Of a stretch of DNA of 64,000 nt, positions 24,478 through 32,897 are shown one piece after another (within the stretch, counting starts at the first letter, position 1; each line of letters starts with the position of its first letter). The stretch comes from JBDHWG01 sp046328525 (GTDB lineage: Bacteria > Chloroflexota > Anaerolineae > Epilineales > JAHCIE01), in the NCBI GenBank assembly GCA_046328525.1, contig JAXLWK010000008.1, positions 62,001-126,000 of the forward strand, read 5' to 3'. Under the pieces are notes generated by a model. It ran no database searches and was not told the DNA's origin. It worked only from the letters and a program-made list of their open reading frames with translations. The translations under genes were made by a program, and so were the position numbers.

Positions 24478-25542
24478 ATGCAGATTTTACCGTTTGACCC
24501 GACCACTGCGACGGATGCCGACTGGGTGGCGCTCAACGCCTTCGAGAACGGCATGGCCGCCGAGATGTGGCCGGATGACCCGCCCATCGCCGTCGAGCGC
24601 ACCATCACCGGCCGCACGCTGCACTCCGCCTGGATCCACCACTCCGTCTGGCTGGCGTGGAGCGACGACCGCCGCGAGGTGTGCGGCCTCGGCGGGGTGA
24701 GCGTCTGGGATGTACAGCACAACCGCCACATCGCCCGCGTCGAGCTGAATGTCCTGCCCGCGTATCGGCGGCAGGGCATCGGCTCGCGCCTGCTCGGCCT
24801 CATCGCCGACGCGGCGGCGGCGGCGGGCCGCACGATGCTCCTGGGCTATACCGAGAGCAACCTACCGGACGGCAACGCCTTCGCCGAGGCCCTCGGCGCG
24901 AAAGCCGGCATCCCTAACAGCACCAACCAGCTCGACATGCGGGACCTGGACCCGGCGCTGATGCAGCGCTGGACCGAGCGGGCGCAGGCGCGCGCCGCCG
25001 ACTTTCGGCTTGGCTTTTGGGAGCGGGCGTACCCCGACGAGGCGATGGAGGGCATGCTACGCATGCTGGGGGCGATGAACGACGCGCCGCGCGACGAGGA
25101 CTATGAGGAGGAGACGTGGGCGGCGGAGGACATCCGCGAGTGGGAGCGCATCCTCCAGGCCGAGGGGACGATCCGCTGGACGGCCTACGCCCAGGAGGCG
25201 GCGACCGGCGCGTACGCCGGCTACTCCGAGATCTTCTGGCGGGCGGACCGCCCGACCATCGCTCACCAGGGCGACACCGCCGTCCTGCCGGCGTACCGCA
25301 ATCGGGGGCTGGGGCGCTGGCTCAAGGCGGCGATGATCGAGCGCATCCGGGCCGAGCGGCCCGAGGTGCGTTTCATCCGCACCGGCAACGCGGACTCGAA
25401 CCAGCCCATGCTCAATATCAACTACGAGATGGGCTTTCGCCCGTATCGCTCGTGGACGACGTACATGCTGGACGTGTCCCAGGCCCTCGCCAAGATTGAG
25501 GCACGCCACAGAGACACAGAGAGCACTGAGAAGAGACAATAG
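24478..25542 (+). CDS. Double-GNAT acetyltransferase, paralogue 2
   Basis: This 354-residue protein is collinear with its upstream neighbour. The two CoA loops are LPAYRRQGIGSRLL (about 96-109) and LPAYRNRGLGRWLKAAM (about 273-289), and shared blocks such as NQLDMRDLDPALM and ADSNQPMLNINYEMGFRPY show recent duplication. The substrate is unknown. Its C-terminus, ARHRDTESTEKRQ, is encoded by the left arm of the CACAGAG hairpin at 25505-25579, as in its paralogue. A ribosome-binding AAGGA precedes the ATG. Confidence 0.85.
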   Translation: MQILPFDPTTATDADWVALNAFENGMAAEMWPDDPPIAVERTITGRTLHSAWIHHSVWLAWSDDRREVCGLGGVSVWDVQHNRHIARVELNVLPAYRRQGIGSRLLGLIADAAAAAGRTMLLGYTESNLPDGNAFAEALGAKAGIPNSTNQLDMRDLDPALMQRWTERAQARAADFRLGFWERAYPDEAMEGMLRMLGAMNDAPRDEDYEEETWAAEDIREWERILQAEGTIRWTAYAQEAATGAYAGYSEIFWRADRPTIAHQGDTAVLPAYRNRGLGRWLKAAMIERIRAERPEVRFIRTGNADSNQPMLNINYEMGFRPYRSWTTYMLDVSQALAKIEARHRDTESTEKRQ

Positions 25543-25579
25543 ATATTCTCATTCCCCGTGTCCTCTGTGCCTCTGTGGC
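25505..25579. repeat. CACAGAG-type inverted repeat (complete hairpin)
   Basis: GCCACAGAGACACAGAG pairs with CTCTGTGCCTCTGTGGC (16 of 17) around a ~40-bp middle. The left arm lies inside GNAT paralogue 2 and the right arm is downstream of its stop, so the mRNA end would fold on the coding sequence. Confidence 0.85.
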
Positions 25580-25680
25580 AATCCGCTGCCCGCTGCTGGT
25601 AGAGAACGTCGCCATAGCGGAGACAGCACGTGCGAACGCTGTGACTTGCCTCGCGTAAGGTTTCGTAGTAGATTAAAGTC

Positions 25681-26301
25681 ATGTTAATAAAGGCCATCAT
25701 TTTCGACTACGACGGCGTCCTGACCAATCGCGGCGCGCGGCCGCAGCAGTACGCCGCCGCCGCCGCCGCCCTCGGCCTGACCGTGGAGGAGCTGGAGAGC
25801 CGGCTGTGGGACACCGAGCCGTGGCAGCTCGTCAAGCGCGGCCAGATCAGCGACGCCGAGTTCTGGCGGGAGGTTCTGCCGCTGATTGGCATGGCGGGGG
25901 CCGACGCTCCCTACGGGCCGCTGGCCTTTCTCCTGGAGGAAGACCTGGACGAGGCCGTCGTCGCCATCGCGCGGCGGCTGAAGGGTCGCTACCCGCTCGC
26001 CCTGCTCAGCAACGCGACGCTGGCCTACGAGCCGCGCTGGGTGCAGTTCGAGCTGACGGACCTGTTCGACGTGGTGATCAACTCGGCGCGGGTCGGCCTC
26101 GCCAAGCCCGACCGAGAGATTTACGAGCTGGCGCTAGAGAAGTTGGGCCGCGCGCCGAACGAAGTTCTGTTCATTGACGACAAGGCCCGCAACACCATCG
26201 CCGCCGAGGCCCTGGGCATTCCGAGCCTCGTGTTTACCGACGCTGCCACCCTCGCGCGCGACCTTGAAGCGCGTGGTGTGCTGGCGTCGAAGGAGGATTA
26301 G
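25681..26301 (+). CDS. HAD-superfamily hydrolase
   Basis: This 206-residue hydrolase belongs to HAD subfamily IA. Motif I is IIFDYDGVLT (nucleophile Asp9 and acid Asp11), motif II LLSNAT, motif III GLAKPD with Lys, and motif IV VLFIDDKARN. An alpha-helical cap occupies about 15-90. It probably dephosphorylates a small metabolite; the target is not evident. The next gene, rsgA, begins 61 bp downstream and may share a transcript. Confidence 0.88.
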   Translation: MLIKAIIFDYDGVLTNRGARPQQYAAAAAALGLTVEELESRLWDTEPWQLVKRGQISDAEFWREVLPLIGMAGADAPYGPLAFLLEEDLDEAVVAIARRLKGRYPLALLSNATLAYEPRWVQFELTDLFDVVINSARVGLAKPDREIYELALEKLGRAPNEVLFIDDKARNTIAAEALGIPSLVFTDAATLARDLEARGVLASKED

Positions 26302-26362
26302 AAAACGGACACACACATGATCGGGGAGAGCCGCGAGGCGCCCCAACAAGGAGGGCAGCGAG

Positions 26363-27358
26363 TTGCAGGTAGCGCACGTACTGGAGACCGGCATTGAGAC
26401 GGTGCATTCCGGCACCGTCATTCGCGCTCAGAGTGGCTTCTATTACATCCGAACGCCGGACGGCGATACCGTTGAGGCCGTCGCCCGCGGCAAGCTGAAG
26501 TTAGTGCGCGGCGACGCGCGCGTTACAAGCAAGACCCTGGTCGTCGTGGGCGACAACGTGACATTCGAGATGGGCGCCGACGGCCGCGGCGTCATCACCG
26601 AGGTGGACGAGCGCCATTCGAAGTGGGCGCGGCGGGCCGTGCGTGGCGGCCGCAGCGCCGGCGCATCGCCCGACAAAGAACACATTATCATCGCCAACCT
26701 GGATCAGCTCGCCGTCGTCCTGGCGGCGGCCCAACCCCCACCCCGCCTGCGCGGCCTGGACCGCTACCTTGTCCTGGCCGAGCAAAACGGCGTAGACGCC
26801 CTTATCATCGTCAACAAGGTTGACCTGGTCGAGCCATACGTCCCCGACGAGGTCTTCTCCATCTACCGCGACATCGGCTACCGCGTCATCTACACCAGCG
26901 TCAAGGCCGGCATCGGCATGCACGAGCTGCGCGAGGCGCTGGCCGACAAGGTCACTGCATTCGTCGGGCCGTCGGGCGTCGGCAAGTCGAGCCTGCTCAA
27001 CCGCATCTACCCCGGCCTGGGCCAGGTGGTGAGCGACATCAGCGAGGCTACGGGCAAGGGCCGCCACACCACGACGGCGTCGCAGCTCTTCCCCATCGGC
27101 GACGGCGGCTACGTCGCCGACACCGCCGGCATCCGCGAGGTCGGGCTGTGGGACATGGATGAGGGCGAGATCGCGGCCGGCTTCCGCGAGTTCCACCTGT
27201 ACATCCCGCTGTGTCGTTTCAGCGGCTGCACCCACACCCACGAGCCGGGCTGCGCCGTGCGCGCCGCTGCCGAGAGCGGCGACATCGCGCCGCAGCGCTA
27301 CGAGAGCTACCTGCGCCTGCTCGAGGAAGACGCGTACCGCGACCCATGGGAAAAATAG
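26363..27358 (+). CDS. rsgA: Ribosome small subunit-dependent GTPase RsgA
   Basis: This 331-residue circularly permuted GTPase helps mature the 30S subunit. It has an OB-fold N-terminus (about 13-90), then G4 NKVD (151-154), G1 GPSGVGKS (202-209) and G3 DTAG (253-256) in the permuted order, and a C-terminal zinc-binding segment CRFSGCTHTHEPGC. The start is TTG 26363, chosen because AAGGAGG sits eight bases upstream and the OB fold begins there. The stop overlaps the next gene by 13 bp. Confidence 0.95.
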   Translation: MQVAHVLETGIETVHSGTVIRAQSGFYYIRTPDGDTVEAVARGKLKLVRGDARVTSKTLVVVGDNVTFEMGADGRGVITEVDERHSKWARRAVRGGRSAGASPDKEHIIIANLDQLAVVLAAAQPPPRLRGLDRYLVLAEQNGVDALIIVNKVDLVEPYVPDEVFSIYRDIGYRVIYTSVKAGIGMHELREALADKVTAFVGPSGVGKSSLLNRIYPGLGQVVSDISEATGKGRHTTTASQLFPIGDGGYVADTAGIREVGLWDMDEGEIAAGFREFHLYIPLCRFSGCTHTHEPGCAVRAAAESGDIAPQRYESYLRLLEEDAYRDPWEK

Positions 27359-28194
27359 TCCGCGCCACCAGCCTCCACACTCACAGCCGCTATTGCGATG
27401 GCGAGGGCGACATCGAGGACTACATCCGCGCAGCCCTGGACGCGGGCCTGCCGGCGTTCGGCGCGTCGGCCCACATGCCCGTGCCGTGGCCGACCCGCTA
27501 CGCCATGCCCCTGGACGCGCTGCCCGCCTATGCCGAGGACGTGCGCGCCCTGGGCGAGAAATACCGCGACCAGATCGAGGTCTACCTGGGCCTGGAGCTG
27601 GACTATCGCCCCGGCATCGAGGGCTTCGCCGCCGAGCGCCTCGCGCCCCTCGCCCCGGACTATCTCATCGGCTCTGTGCACTACATTGGGGAGCTGGACG
27701 GCGCGCCGTGGAGCTTCGAGCACAGCGCCCAGACGTTCGCCGACGGGTTCGAGCGGCTATACGACGGCGACGCGCGCCGTCTCGCCGAGGACTACTACGC
27801 CCTGGTGCAGGGGGCGGCCTGCGTGCCCGGCGTCGTCATCGTCGGCCACATGGACCGCATCAAGCTCTACAACGCCGATAACCGCTTCTTCGACGACGCG
27901 GCCCCGTGGTACACGGAGATTGTGGACGCGACACTGGCCGACCTGGCCGCGCTGGGCGTCGTCGTCGAGCTGAACACCGCCGGCTGGCGGCGCGACTGCC
28001 GCTCGCCGTTCCCCGCGCCCTGGATCGTGCGCCGCTGCGCCGAGCGCGGCATTCCCATGACCCTCAGCGCCGACGCCCACACGCCGGCGCAGGTGGCGTT
28101 CCGCTTTGCGGAGGGCGCCGACGTGCTGCGCGCCGCCGGCCACGACGCCCTCGCCGTCCTGCGCGGGGGCGCATGGACCCAGGAGGCGCTTTGA
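27346..28194 (+). CDS. PHP-domain histidinol-phosphatase-like protein
   Basis: This 282-residue protein belongs to the HisJ/HisK PHP-type phosphatases. SLHTHSRYCDGEGD carries the first metal-binding histidines (His11, His13). Others occur in SAHMPVPW, GSVHYIG, VGHMDRIKLYN, VELNTAGWRR and SADAHTPAQV. Such enzymes hydrolyse phosphate esters with a trinuclear metal site; histidinol phosphate is the classic substrate, but no his genes are nearby. It begins at ATG 27346 inside the end of rsgA, pointing to coupled translation. Confidence 0.85.
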   Translation: MGKIVRATSLHTHSRYCDGEGDIEDYIRAALDAGLPAFGASAHMPVPWPTRYAMPLDALPAYAEDVRALGEKYRDQIEVYLGLELDYRPGIEGFAAERLAPLAPDYLIGSVHYIGELDGAPWSFEHSAQTFADGFERLYDGDARRLAEDYYALVQGAACVPGVVIVGHMDRIKLYNADNRFFDDAAPWYTEIVDATLADLAALGVVVELNTAGWRRDCRSPFPAPWIVRRCAERGIPMTLSADAHTPAQVAFRFAEGADVLRAAGHDALAVLRGGAWTQEAL

Positions 28195-28221
28195 CACGCC
28201 TGTTAATCTCCCGGAGGCGAT

Positions 28222-29328
28222 GTGTTCGATCCCCGCATTGAGAAAATGGCCGAGGTCATTGTGGATTTCTCTCTCGAGGTGCGGCGCGGCGACCTGCTGC
28301 GTATTCGCTCCACCACCGCCGCTGAGCCGCTCATCCTGGCCGCCTACCGCCAGGCCCTGGCGCGCGGCGCGAACGTCGTCACAACGGTGGATCTGCCGGG
28401 CCAGGAGGAGCTGTTCTACCGCTACGCCGACGACGAGCAGCTCACCTGGGTTTCGCCCGTCGAACAGCTGCTCACGGAACGTTGCGACTGCGTCCTGCGC
28501 ATCAACGCTCTGACCAACACCCAGGCCCTCGCCGCCGTTGACCCGGACCGCACGCGGCGGCATCAGTCGGCGCTCGCCGGCGCGACGAGTCTCTTCGGCC
28601 AGCGGGCGGCGCGGGGCGAGCTCCGCTGGACCGGGACACTGTTCCCAACCGCCGCCTTCGCCCAGGCCGCCGAGATGTCGCTGTCGGATTACCAGGACTT
28701 CGTCTTCAACGCCTGCCGCCTCAACGAGACGGACCCCGTCGCCGCGTGGAACGCCCAGCGCGACATGCAGCAGCGCCTCATTGACTGGCTCACGCCGCGC
28801 GACGAGGTGCGCATCGTCGGCCCGGATACCGACCTGACCCTGTCCATCCAGGGCCGCAGCTGGGCCAACAGCTACGGCAAGCGCAACTTCCCCAGCGGCG
28901 AGGTGTTCACCGGCCCCATCGAGACATCGGCCAGCGGCACGATCCGCTTCACCTACCCGGCCCTGGTCGGCGGGCGCGAGGTGCAGGATATCCGGCTGTG
29001 GTTCGAGAACGGCGAGGTGGTCAAGGCGACGGCTGCGCGCAACGAGGAGTACCTGCTGAAGATGCTGGCGAGCGACGACGGCGCGCGGCGGCTGGGTGAG
29101 CTGGGCATCGGGGCCAACTTCGGCATCACGCGCTTCACCAAGAGCATCCTGTTCGACGAGAAGATCGGCGGGACGATTCACCTGGCGCTCGGCCGCAGCT
29201 ACCCTGAGACCGGCGGCGTGAACCAGTCGGCGATCCACTGGGACATGGTGTGCGACCTGCGCCAGGGCGGCGAGGTCACTGTGGACGGCGAGGTCTTTCT
29301 GCGCGACGGTAAGTTCCAGGTGTCATGA
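28222..29328 (+). CDS. M29-family aminopeptidase
   Basis: This 368-residue enzyme belongs to the thermophilic aminopeptidase (AmpS/PepT) family M29. Landmarks are NFPSGEVFTGPIE with metal-binding Glu, RNEEYL, GELGIGANFGITRFTKSILFDEKIGGTIHLALG, and the IHWDMVCDLR end motif with His and Asp. It would release N-terminal residues from peptides in the cytoplasm using two metal ions. The start is GTG 28222 with GGAGG five bases upstream. The stop overlaps the next ATG in ATGA. Confidence 0.92.
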   Translation: MFDPRIEKMAEVIVDFSLEVRRGDLLRIRSTTAAEPLILAAYRQALARGANVVTTVDLPGQEELFYRYADDEQLTWVSPVEQLLTERCDCVLRINALTNTQALAAVDPDRTRRHQSALAGATSLFGQRAARGELRWTGTLFPTAAFAQAAEMSLSDYQDFVFNACRLNETDPVAAWNAQRDMQQRLIDWLTPRDEVRIVGPDTDLTLSIQGRSWANSYGKRNFPSGEVFTGPIETSASGTIRFTYPALVGGREVQDIRLWFENGEVVKATAARNEEYLLKMLASDDGARRLGELGIGANFGITRFTKSILFDEKIGGTIHLALGRSYPETGGVNQSAIHWDMVCDLRQGGEVTVDGEVFLRDGKFQVS

Positions 29329-30218
29329 GTCTCTCTCGTTCGCGCTCCCACACCGTGGATGTGGCGGGCGTCGCGCTCATCATCACATCCGCCGCCGGCT
29401 TCGCCACCCTCGCCATCTTTGGCAAGCTCGCCTTTGCGTCGGGCATGACCCTGCCGACGATGCTCACCCTGCGCTTCGCCGGCGCCGCCGCCCTGTTCTG
29501 GGCGATGCTCGCCGCGACGGGCGCGGCGGCCGCGTTTCTCGGCCGCCGCAAGATCGCGCAGCTCCTGCTCATGGGCGGGCTGGGCTATGCCGGCCAGTCC
29601 ACGCTGTACATGATCTCGGTGGCGCTGCTGCCCGCCGCCGTCGTCGGCATGTTGCTCTATACCTACCCGATGTGGGTGACGCTGATGGCGTGGTGGCTCC
29701 ACGGCGACAAGCCGGACGGACGCCGCTGGCTCGCCCTCGGCCTCGCCCTCACCGGCACGACCCTCATCGCCGGCGCGCCCGAAGGGCAGATCAACCCGCT
29801 GGGCATCGTCACCGCCCTGCTGGCGGGCCTCTGGTACGCGAGCTACATCGTCTTCGGCAACCGCATCATCAAGGGCGTCGCGCCCCTCGTCAGCAGCGCC
29901 TGGATCCTGCTCGGCGCGGCCATCAGCTTCAGCCTGGCCGGGTGGCTCCTGGGCCAGATTCAGTTCACCTTCGCGTCGCCCCAGGGGTGGCTGGCCGTCG
30001 GCGGGATGATCCTGATGTCCACGGTCATCCCCGTCGTGACGTTCCTGGCGGGGTTGCAGCGCGTCGGGCCGACGCAGTCGGCGCTCCTCAGCGCGCTGGA
30101 GCCGGTGTTCACGGTGGCGTTGGCCGTCGCGTTCCTGGGCGAGCACCTGGCCCCACTCCAAATCGCCGGCTCCGTCCTCGTCATCATTGCCGTCGTCCTG
30201 TTGCAGCTGCGCCGGTAG
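29325..30218 (+). CDS. EamA/DMT-family transporter
   Basis: This 297-residue membrane protein has ten hydrophobic segments arranged as two EamA repeats (about 10-140 and 155-295). Features include LYTYPMWVTLMAWWL and LSALEPVFTVALAVAFLGEHL, the usual ends of the two repeats. The family exports or imports small metabolites; the substrate is unknown. It is coupled to the aminopeptidase gene by a four-base overlap. Confidence 0.9.
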   Translation: MSLSRSRSHTVDVAGVALIITSAAGFATLAIFGKLAFASGMTLPTMLTLRFAGAAALFWAMLAATGAAAAFLGRRKIAQLLLMGGLGYAGQSTLYMISVALLPAAVVGMLLYTYPMWVTLMAWWLHGDKPDGRRWLALGLALTGTTLIAGAPEGQINPLGIVTALLAGLWYASYIVFGNRIIKGVAPLVSSAWILLGAAISFSLAGWLLGQIQFTFASPQGWLAVGGMILMSTVIPVVTFLAGLQRVGPTQSALLSALEPVFTVALAVAFLGEHLAPLQIAGSVLVIIAVVLLQLRR

Positions 30219-30233
30219 CCGGCGGCGGGATCT

Positions 30234-30342
30234 GGACCACGATAGGCGCGAAAGGGACGAAAGACGCGAAAAAAGAGGTGGCTGCGCCGCCCGTTCAGGC
30301 CGCCGCACAGCCCTTTCGCGTCTTTCGCGGGTTTCGTCGTCC
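30234..30342. repeat. CGAAAGG-type inverted repeat (complete hairpin)
   Basis: GGACCACGATAGGCGCGAAA plus GGGACGAAAGACGCGAAA is answered by TTTCGCGTCTTTCGCGGG and TTTCGTCGTCC. It lies between two converging genes (EamA plus, LLM minus) and could act as a terminator for both. Confidence 0.8.
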
Positions 30343-30371
30343 AACGGCCCCGGGATGCGATACGCAAGGCG

Positions 30372-31253
30372 CTAGAACTCGGCGACGGCCGGGATGATCT
30401 CCTTGCCGAAGGTTTCCAGCGGCGTGATGTCGGAGACGTTGGGCATGTTGAAGATCATCTGCTGGAAGCCCAGGTCAGCCATCTGGCGGCAGTAGGCGAT
30501 GACCTCGGCCGGTGACTTCCCGCCCTCGCCGAGCCGCACCGTGTCCAGCGCCGTCTTCTCGATCTCGTCGTACGGGCGGCCCAGGTCGTCGCAGTGCTGC
30601 TTGAGCACGTCGAGCTTGTGCGTCAGGACCTCAGGCCCCATGCGGCCGAACAGGTTGCAGGCGTCGCCGTACTTCGCCACGAGGCGCAGCGTCTTCTGCT
30701 CGCCGGCGCCGCCAATCAGGATCGGCGGGTGCGGCTGGCTCAGCGGCAGCGGGTGGTTCATCGGCTCGCCGAGCTGGTAGTGCTTGCCGTCGTACGGCGC
30801 GGTGTTGTCGGCGAACATGAGGTGGGCGATCTCCAGCGCCTCGGCCAACATCTCGAAGCGCACCTTTAGCGGCGGGAATGGGACGCCCAGGCCCCGCGAC
30901 TCCACCTCGTTCCACGCCGCGCCGATGCCCAGGATGGCGCGCCCGCCCGATAGCACGTCGAGCGTCGTGACCGTCTTGACCAGGACGCCGGGGTAGCGGT
31001 AGATGACGCCGGTGACCATGAGGCCGAGGCGGGCGCGCTTCGTGAGCGCGGCCATGTACGCCAGGGCGGAGTAGCCTTCCAGCATCGGGTCCGAGGCCGG
31101 GCCGACGTACTGAATCTGGAAGAAGTGGTCCATGCACCAGATGGTGGCGAAGCCGGCGTCGTCCGCCGTCTGGGCGATCTTGCCGAGGGTCGGGCCGATG
31201 GCGGCCGTCCCGCCGGGCCAGGTGAATGAGGGGATCTGCAAACCGATGCGCAT
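30372..31253 (-). CDS. LLM-class F420/FMN-dependent oxidoreductase
   Basis: This 293-residue protein belongs to the luciferase-like monooxygenase superfamily, TIM-barrel enzymes using F420 or FMN. Landmarks are MRIGLQIPSF, DDAGFATIWCMDHF, RARLGLMVTGVIYRYPGVLVKTVTTLDVLSGGRAILGIGAAW, and PHPPILIGGAGEQKTLRL, which places the cofactor pocket. F420 use is likely in this subfamily but not proven. The ATG at 31253 starts the barrel; the frame extends far upstream without coding character. Confidence 0.88.
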   Translation of the reverse strand: MRIGLQIPSFTWPGGTAAIGPTLGKIAQTADDAGFATIWCMDHFFQIQYVGPASDPMLEGYSALAYMAALTKRARLGLMVTGVIYRYPGVLVKTVTTLDVLSGGRAILGIGAAWNEVESRGLGVPFPPLKVRFEMLAEALEIAHLMFADNTAPYDGKHYQLGEPMNHPLPLSQPHPPILIGGAGEQKTLRLVAKYGDACNLFGRMGPEVLTHKLDVLKQHCDDLGRPYDEIEKTALDTVRLGEGGKSPAEVIAYCRQMADLGFQQMIFNMPNVSDITPLETFGKEIIPAVAEF

Positions 31254-31333
31254 AAACTGTGTCTCCTGTGGGTAGCTTGTCACCACCCCAGAGTCTAGGC
31301 CCATCGGCGACCGATGGCAAAACGCGGCTCGCT

Positions 31334-31362
31334 TTGTCGTCTGGCCGCGCCCGGCGTATAAT
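31334..31362 (+). promoter_or_regulatory. Housekeeping promoter for the phosphatase and E1 genes
   Basis: TTGTCG (31334-31339) and a perfect TATAAT (31357-31362) are 17 bp apart. The ATG of the phosphatase is about 32 bases from the expected start point. Confidence 0.65.
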
Positions 31363-31400
31363 CGTGCCTCACACGACTGCGCGAGACACGGAGAAGACGC

Positions 31401-31883
31401 ATGATCAAAGTATTGTTTGTCTGCATGGGGAACATCTGCCGCTCGCCGATGGCCGAGTCGGTCTTCCGTCACCTGGTGGAGCAGGATGGTCTCGCGGACC
31501 AGTTCGAGATCGACTCCGCCGGCACCCACGATTATCACATCGGCTCGCCCCCCCACCCCGGCACGCAGCGCGTCCTGACGGCGCAGGGCATCGAGGTCGG
31601 CGGCCACCGCTCCCGCGAGGTCACGCCCCGCGACCTGCGTGAGTTCGACTACGTTGTGGCGATGGACAGCGACAACCTCGCCAACCTGCGCAGTATGGCC
31701 CCCCAGGGCGTGCCCATCTACCGCCTGCTCGACTTCGCGCCGGAGCAGCCGCTGCGCGACGTGCCCGACCCGTACTACATGGGCAACTACGAGAACACCT
31801 ACGAGCTTGTCTCCGCCGGGGCGCGCGGCCTCCTGGCCCACATCGAGCAGGCGCACAACCTGCGCGCGCCGACGCAGCCCTGA
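31401..31883 (+). CDS. Low-molecular-weight protein tyrosine phosphatase
   Basis: This 160-residue enzyme has the P-loop VCMGNICRSP near the N-terminus (Cys8, Arg14) and the general acid Asp in VPDPYYMG. AGTHDYHIGSPPHPGT is the usual family segment. It hydrolyses phosphotyrosine or related phosphate esters in the cytoplasm. The E1 genes follow at 31908, so a joint transcript is likely. Confidence 0.95.
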   Translation: MIKVLFVCMGNICRSPMAESVFRHLVEQDGLADQFEIDSAGTHDYHIGSPPHPGTQRVLTAQGIEVGGHRSREVTPRDLREFDYVVAMDSDNLANLRSMAPQGVPIYRLLDFAPEQPLRDVPDPYYMGNYENTYELVSAGARGLLAHIEQAHNLRAPTQP

Positions 31884-31907
31884 CGAAAGCTCGATGCGAG
31901 GCGAGCC

Positions 31908-32894
31908 ATGACGATCGCAGCCCAGAGCCGAACCCTGACCCGCGACGACCTGCACACCCTCCTGTACTGGATGCGCCTGACGCGCCTGTTCGACGAGCGG
32001 GTGCGCCTGCTCTACAATCAGGGGCGCATCCCCGGCGCCGCTTTCTCGCAGCGCGGCCACGAGGCTATCTCCGTCGGCGCGAGTTTCACCCTGGCCCCGG
32101 ACGATGTGGTCGCGCCGATGCACCGCGACCTGGGCGCGTACCTGCTGCGCGGCCTCACCCCGCGCCGCGTCATGGCGCAGATGATGGGGCGGGCGACGGG
32201 CGTCAGCCGCGGGCGCGACGTCAACACCCACGGCATGGGCGACCTGAGCCTGGGCATCATCGGCTTCATCAGCCCCTTGCCCGACTCGATGCCCCTGGCC
32301 GTCGGCGCAGCGATGGCGTTCCAGTATCGCGGCGAGGCCCGCGTCGCCATGACGTGGTTCGGCGACGGCTCGTCGAGCCAGGGCGGAGCGCACGAGAGCC
32401 TCAACCTGGCCGCCGTCCTGCGCGCCCCCGTCGTCTTCATCTGCGAGAACAACCAGTACGCCTACTCGACGCCGGTGTCGAAACAGATTGCGGTGGAGAA
32501 CCTCGCCGACCGGGCCATGGGCTACGGGATGCCCGGTGTCGTCGTGGACGGCAACGACGTGCTGGCCGTGGTCGAGGTGACGCAGGCGGCGGTGGATCGG
32601 GCGCGGCGCGGCGAAGGCCCGACACTGATTGAGGCGAAGACGATGCGCATGCTCGGCCACGCCTACCACGACGACGCCTCGTATGTGCCCCCGGCGCTCA
32701 TCGAGGAGTGGGCGGCGCGCGACCCACTGGCGCACTACGAACGCCAGCTCCGCGAGGCGACGATGCTGGACGACGACGATCTGGCGGCCCTGGACGCGCG
32801 CATCGCCGCCGAGGTAGACGACGCGGTGGAGTTCGCCGAGAACAGCCCGTGGCCGGAAGGGCCGGAGACGCTGGAAGGCGTGTACGCGGAGTAA
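31908..32894 (+). CDS. 2-oxoacid dehydrogenase E1 component, alpha subunit
   Basis: This 328-residue thiamine-diphosphate enzyme subunit shows the E1 alpha pattern: RGHEAISVGASF, MHRDLGAYLLRG, the ThDP/Mg motif WFGDGSSSQGGAHESLNLAAV to ENNQYAYST, and ARRGEGPTLIEAKTMRMLGHAYHDDASY, containing the mobile loop. It decarboxylates a 2-oxoacid (pyruvate, branched-chain oxoacid or acetoin). The beta subunit starts three bases after the stop. No E2 or E3 gene is adjacent. Confidence 0.93.
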   Translation: MTIAAQSRTLTRDDLHTLLYWMRLTRLFDERVRLLYNQGRIPGAAFSQRGHEAISVGASFTLAPDDVVAPMHRDLGAYLLRGLTPRRVMAQMMGRATGVSRGRDVNTHGMGDLSLGIIGFISPLPDSMPLAVGAAMAFQYRGEARVAMTWFGDGSSSQGGAHESLNLAAVLRAPVVFICENNQYAYSTPVSKQIAVENLADRAMGYGMPGVVVDGNDVLAVVEVTQAAVDRARRGEGPTLIEAKTMRMLGHAYHDDASYVPPALIEEWAARDPLAHYERQLREATMLDDDDLAALDARIAAEVDDAVEFAENSPWPEGPETLEGVYAE

Positions 32895-32897
32895 GCC

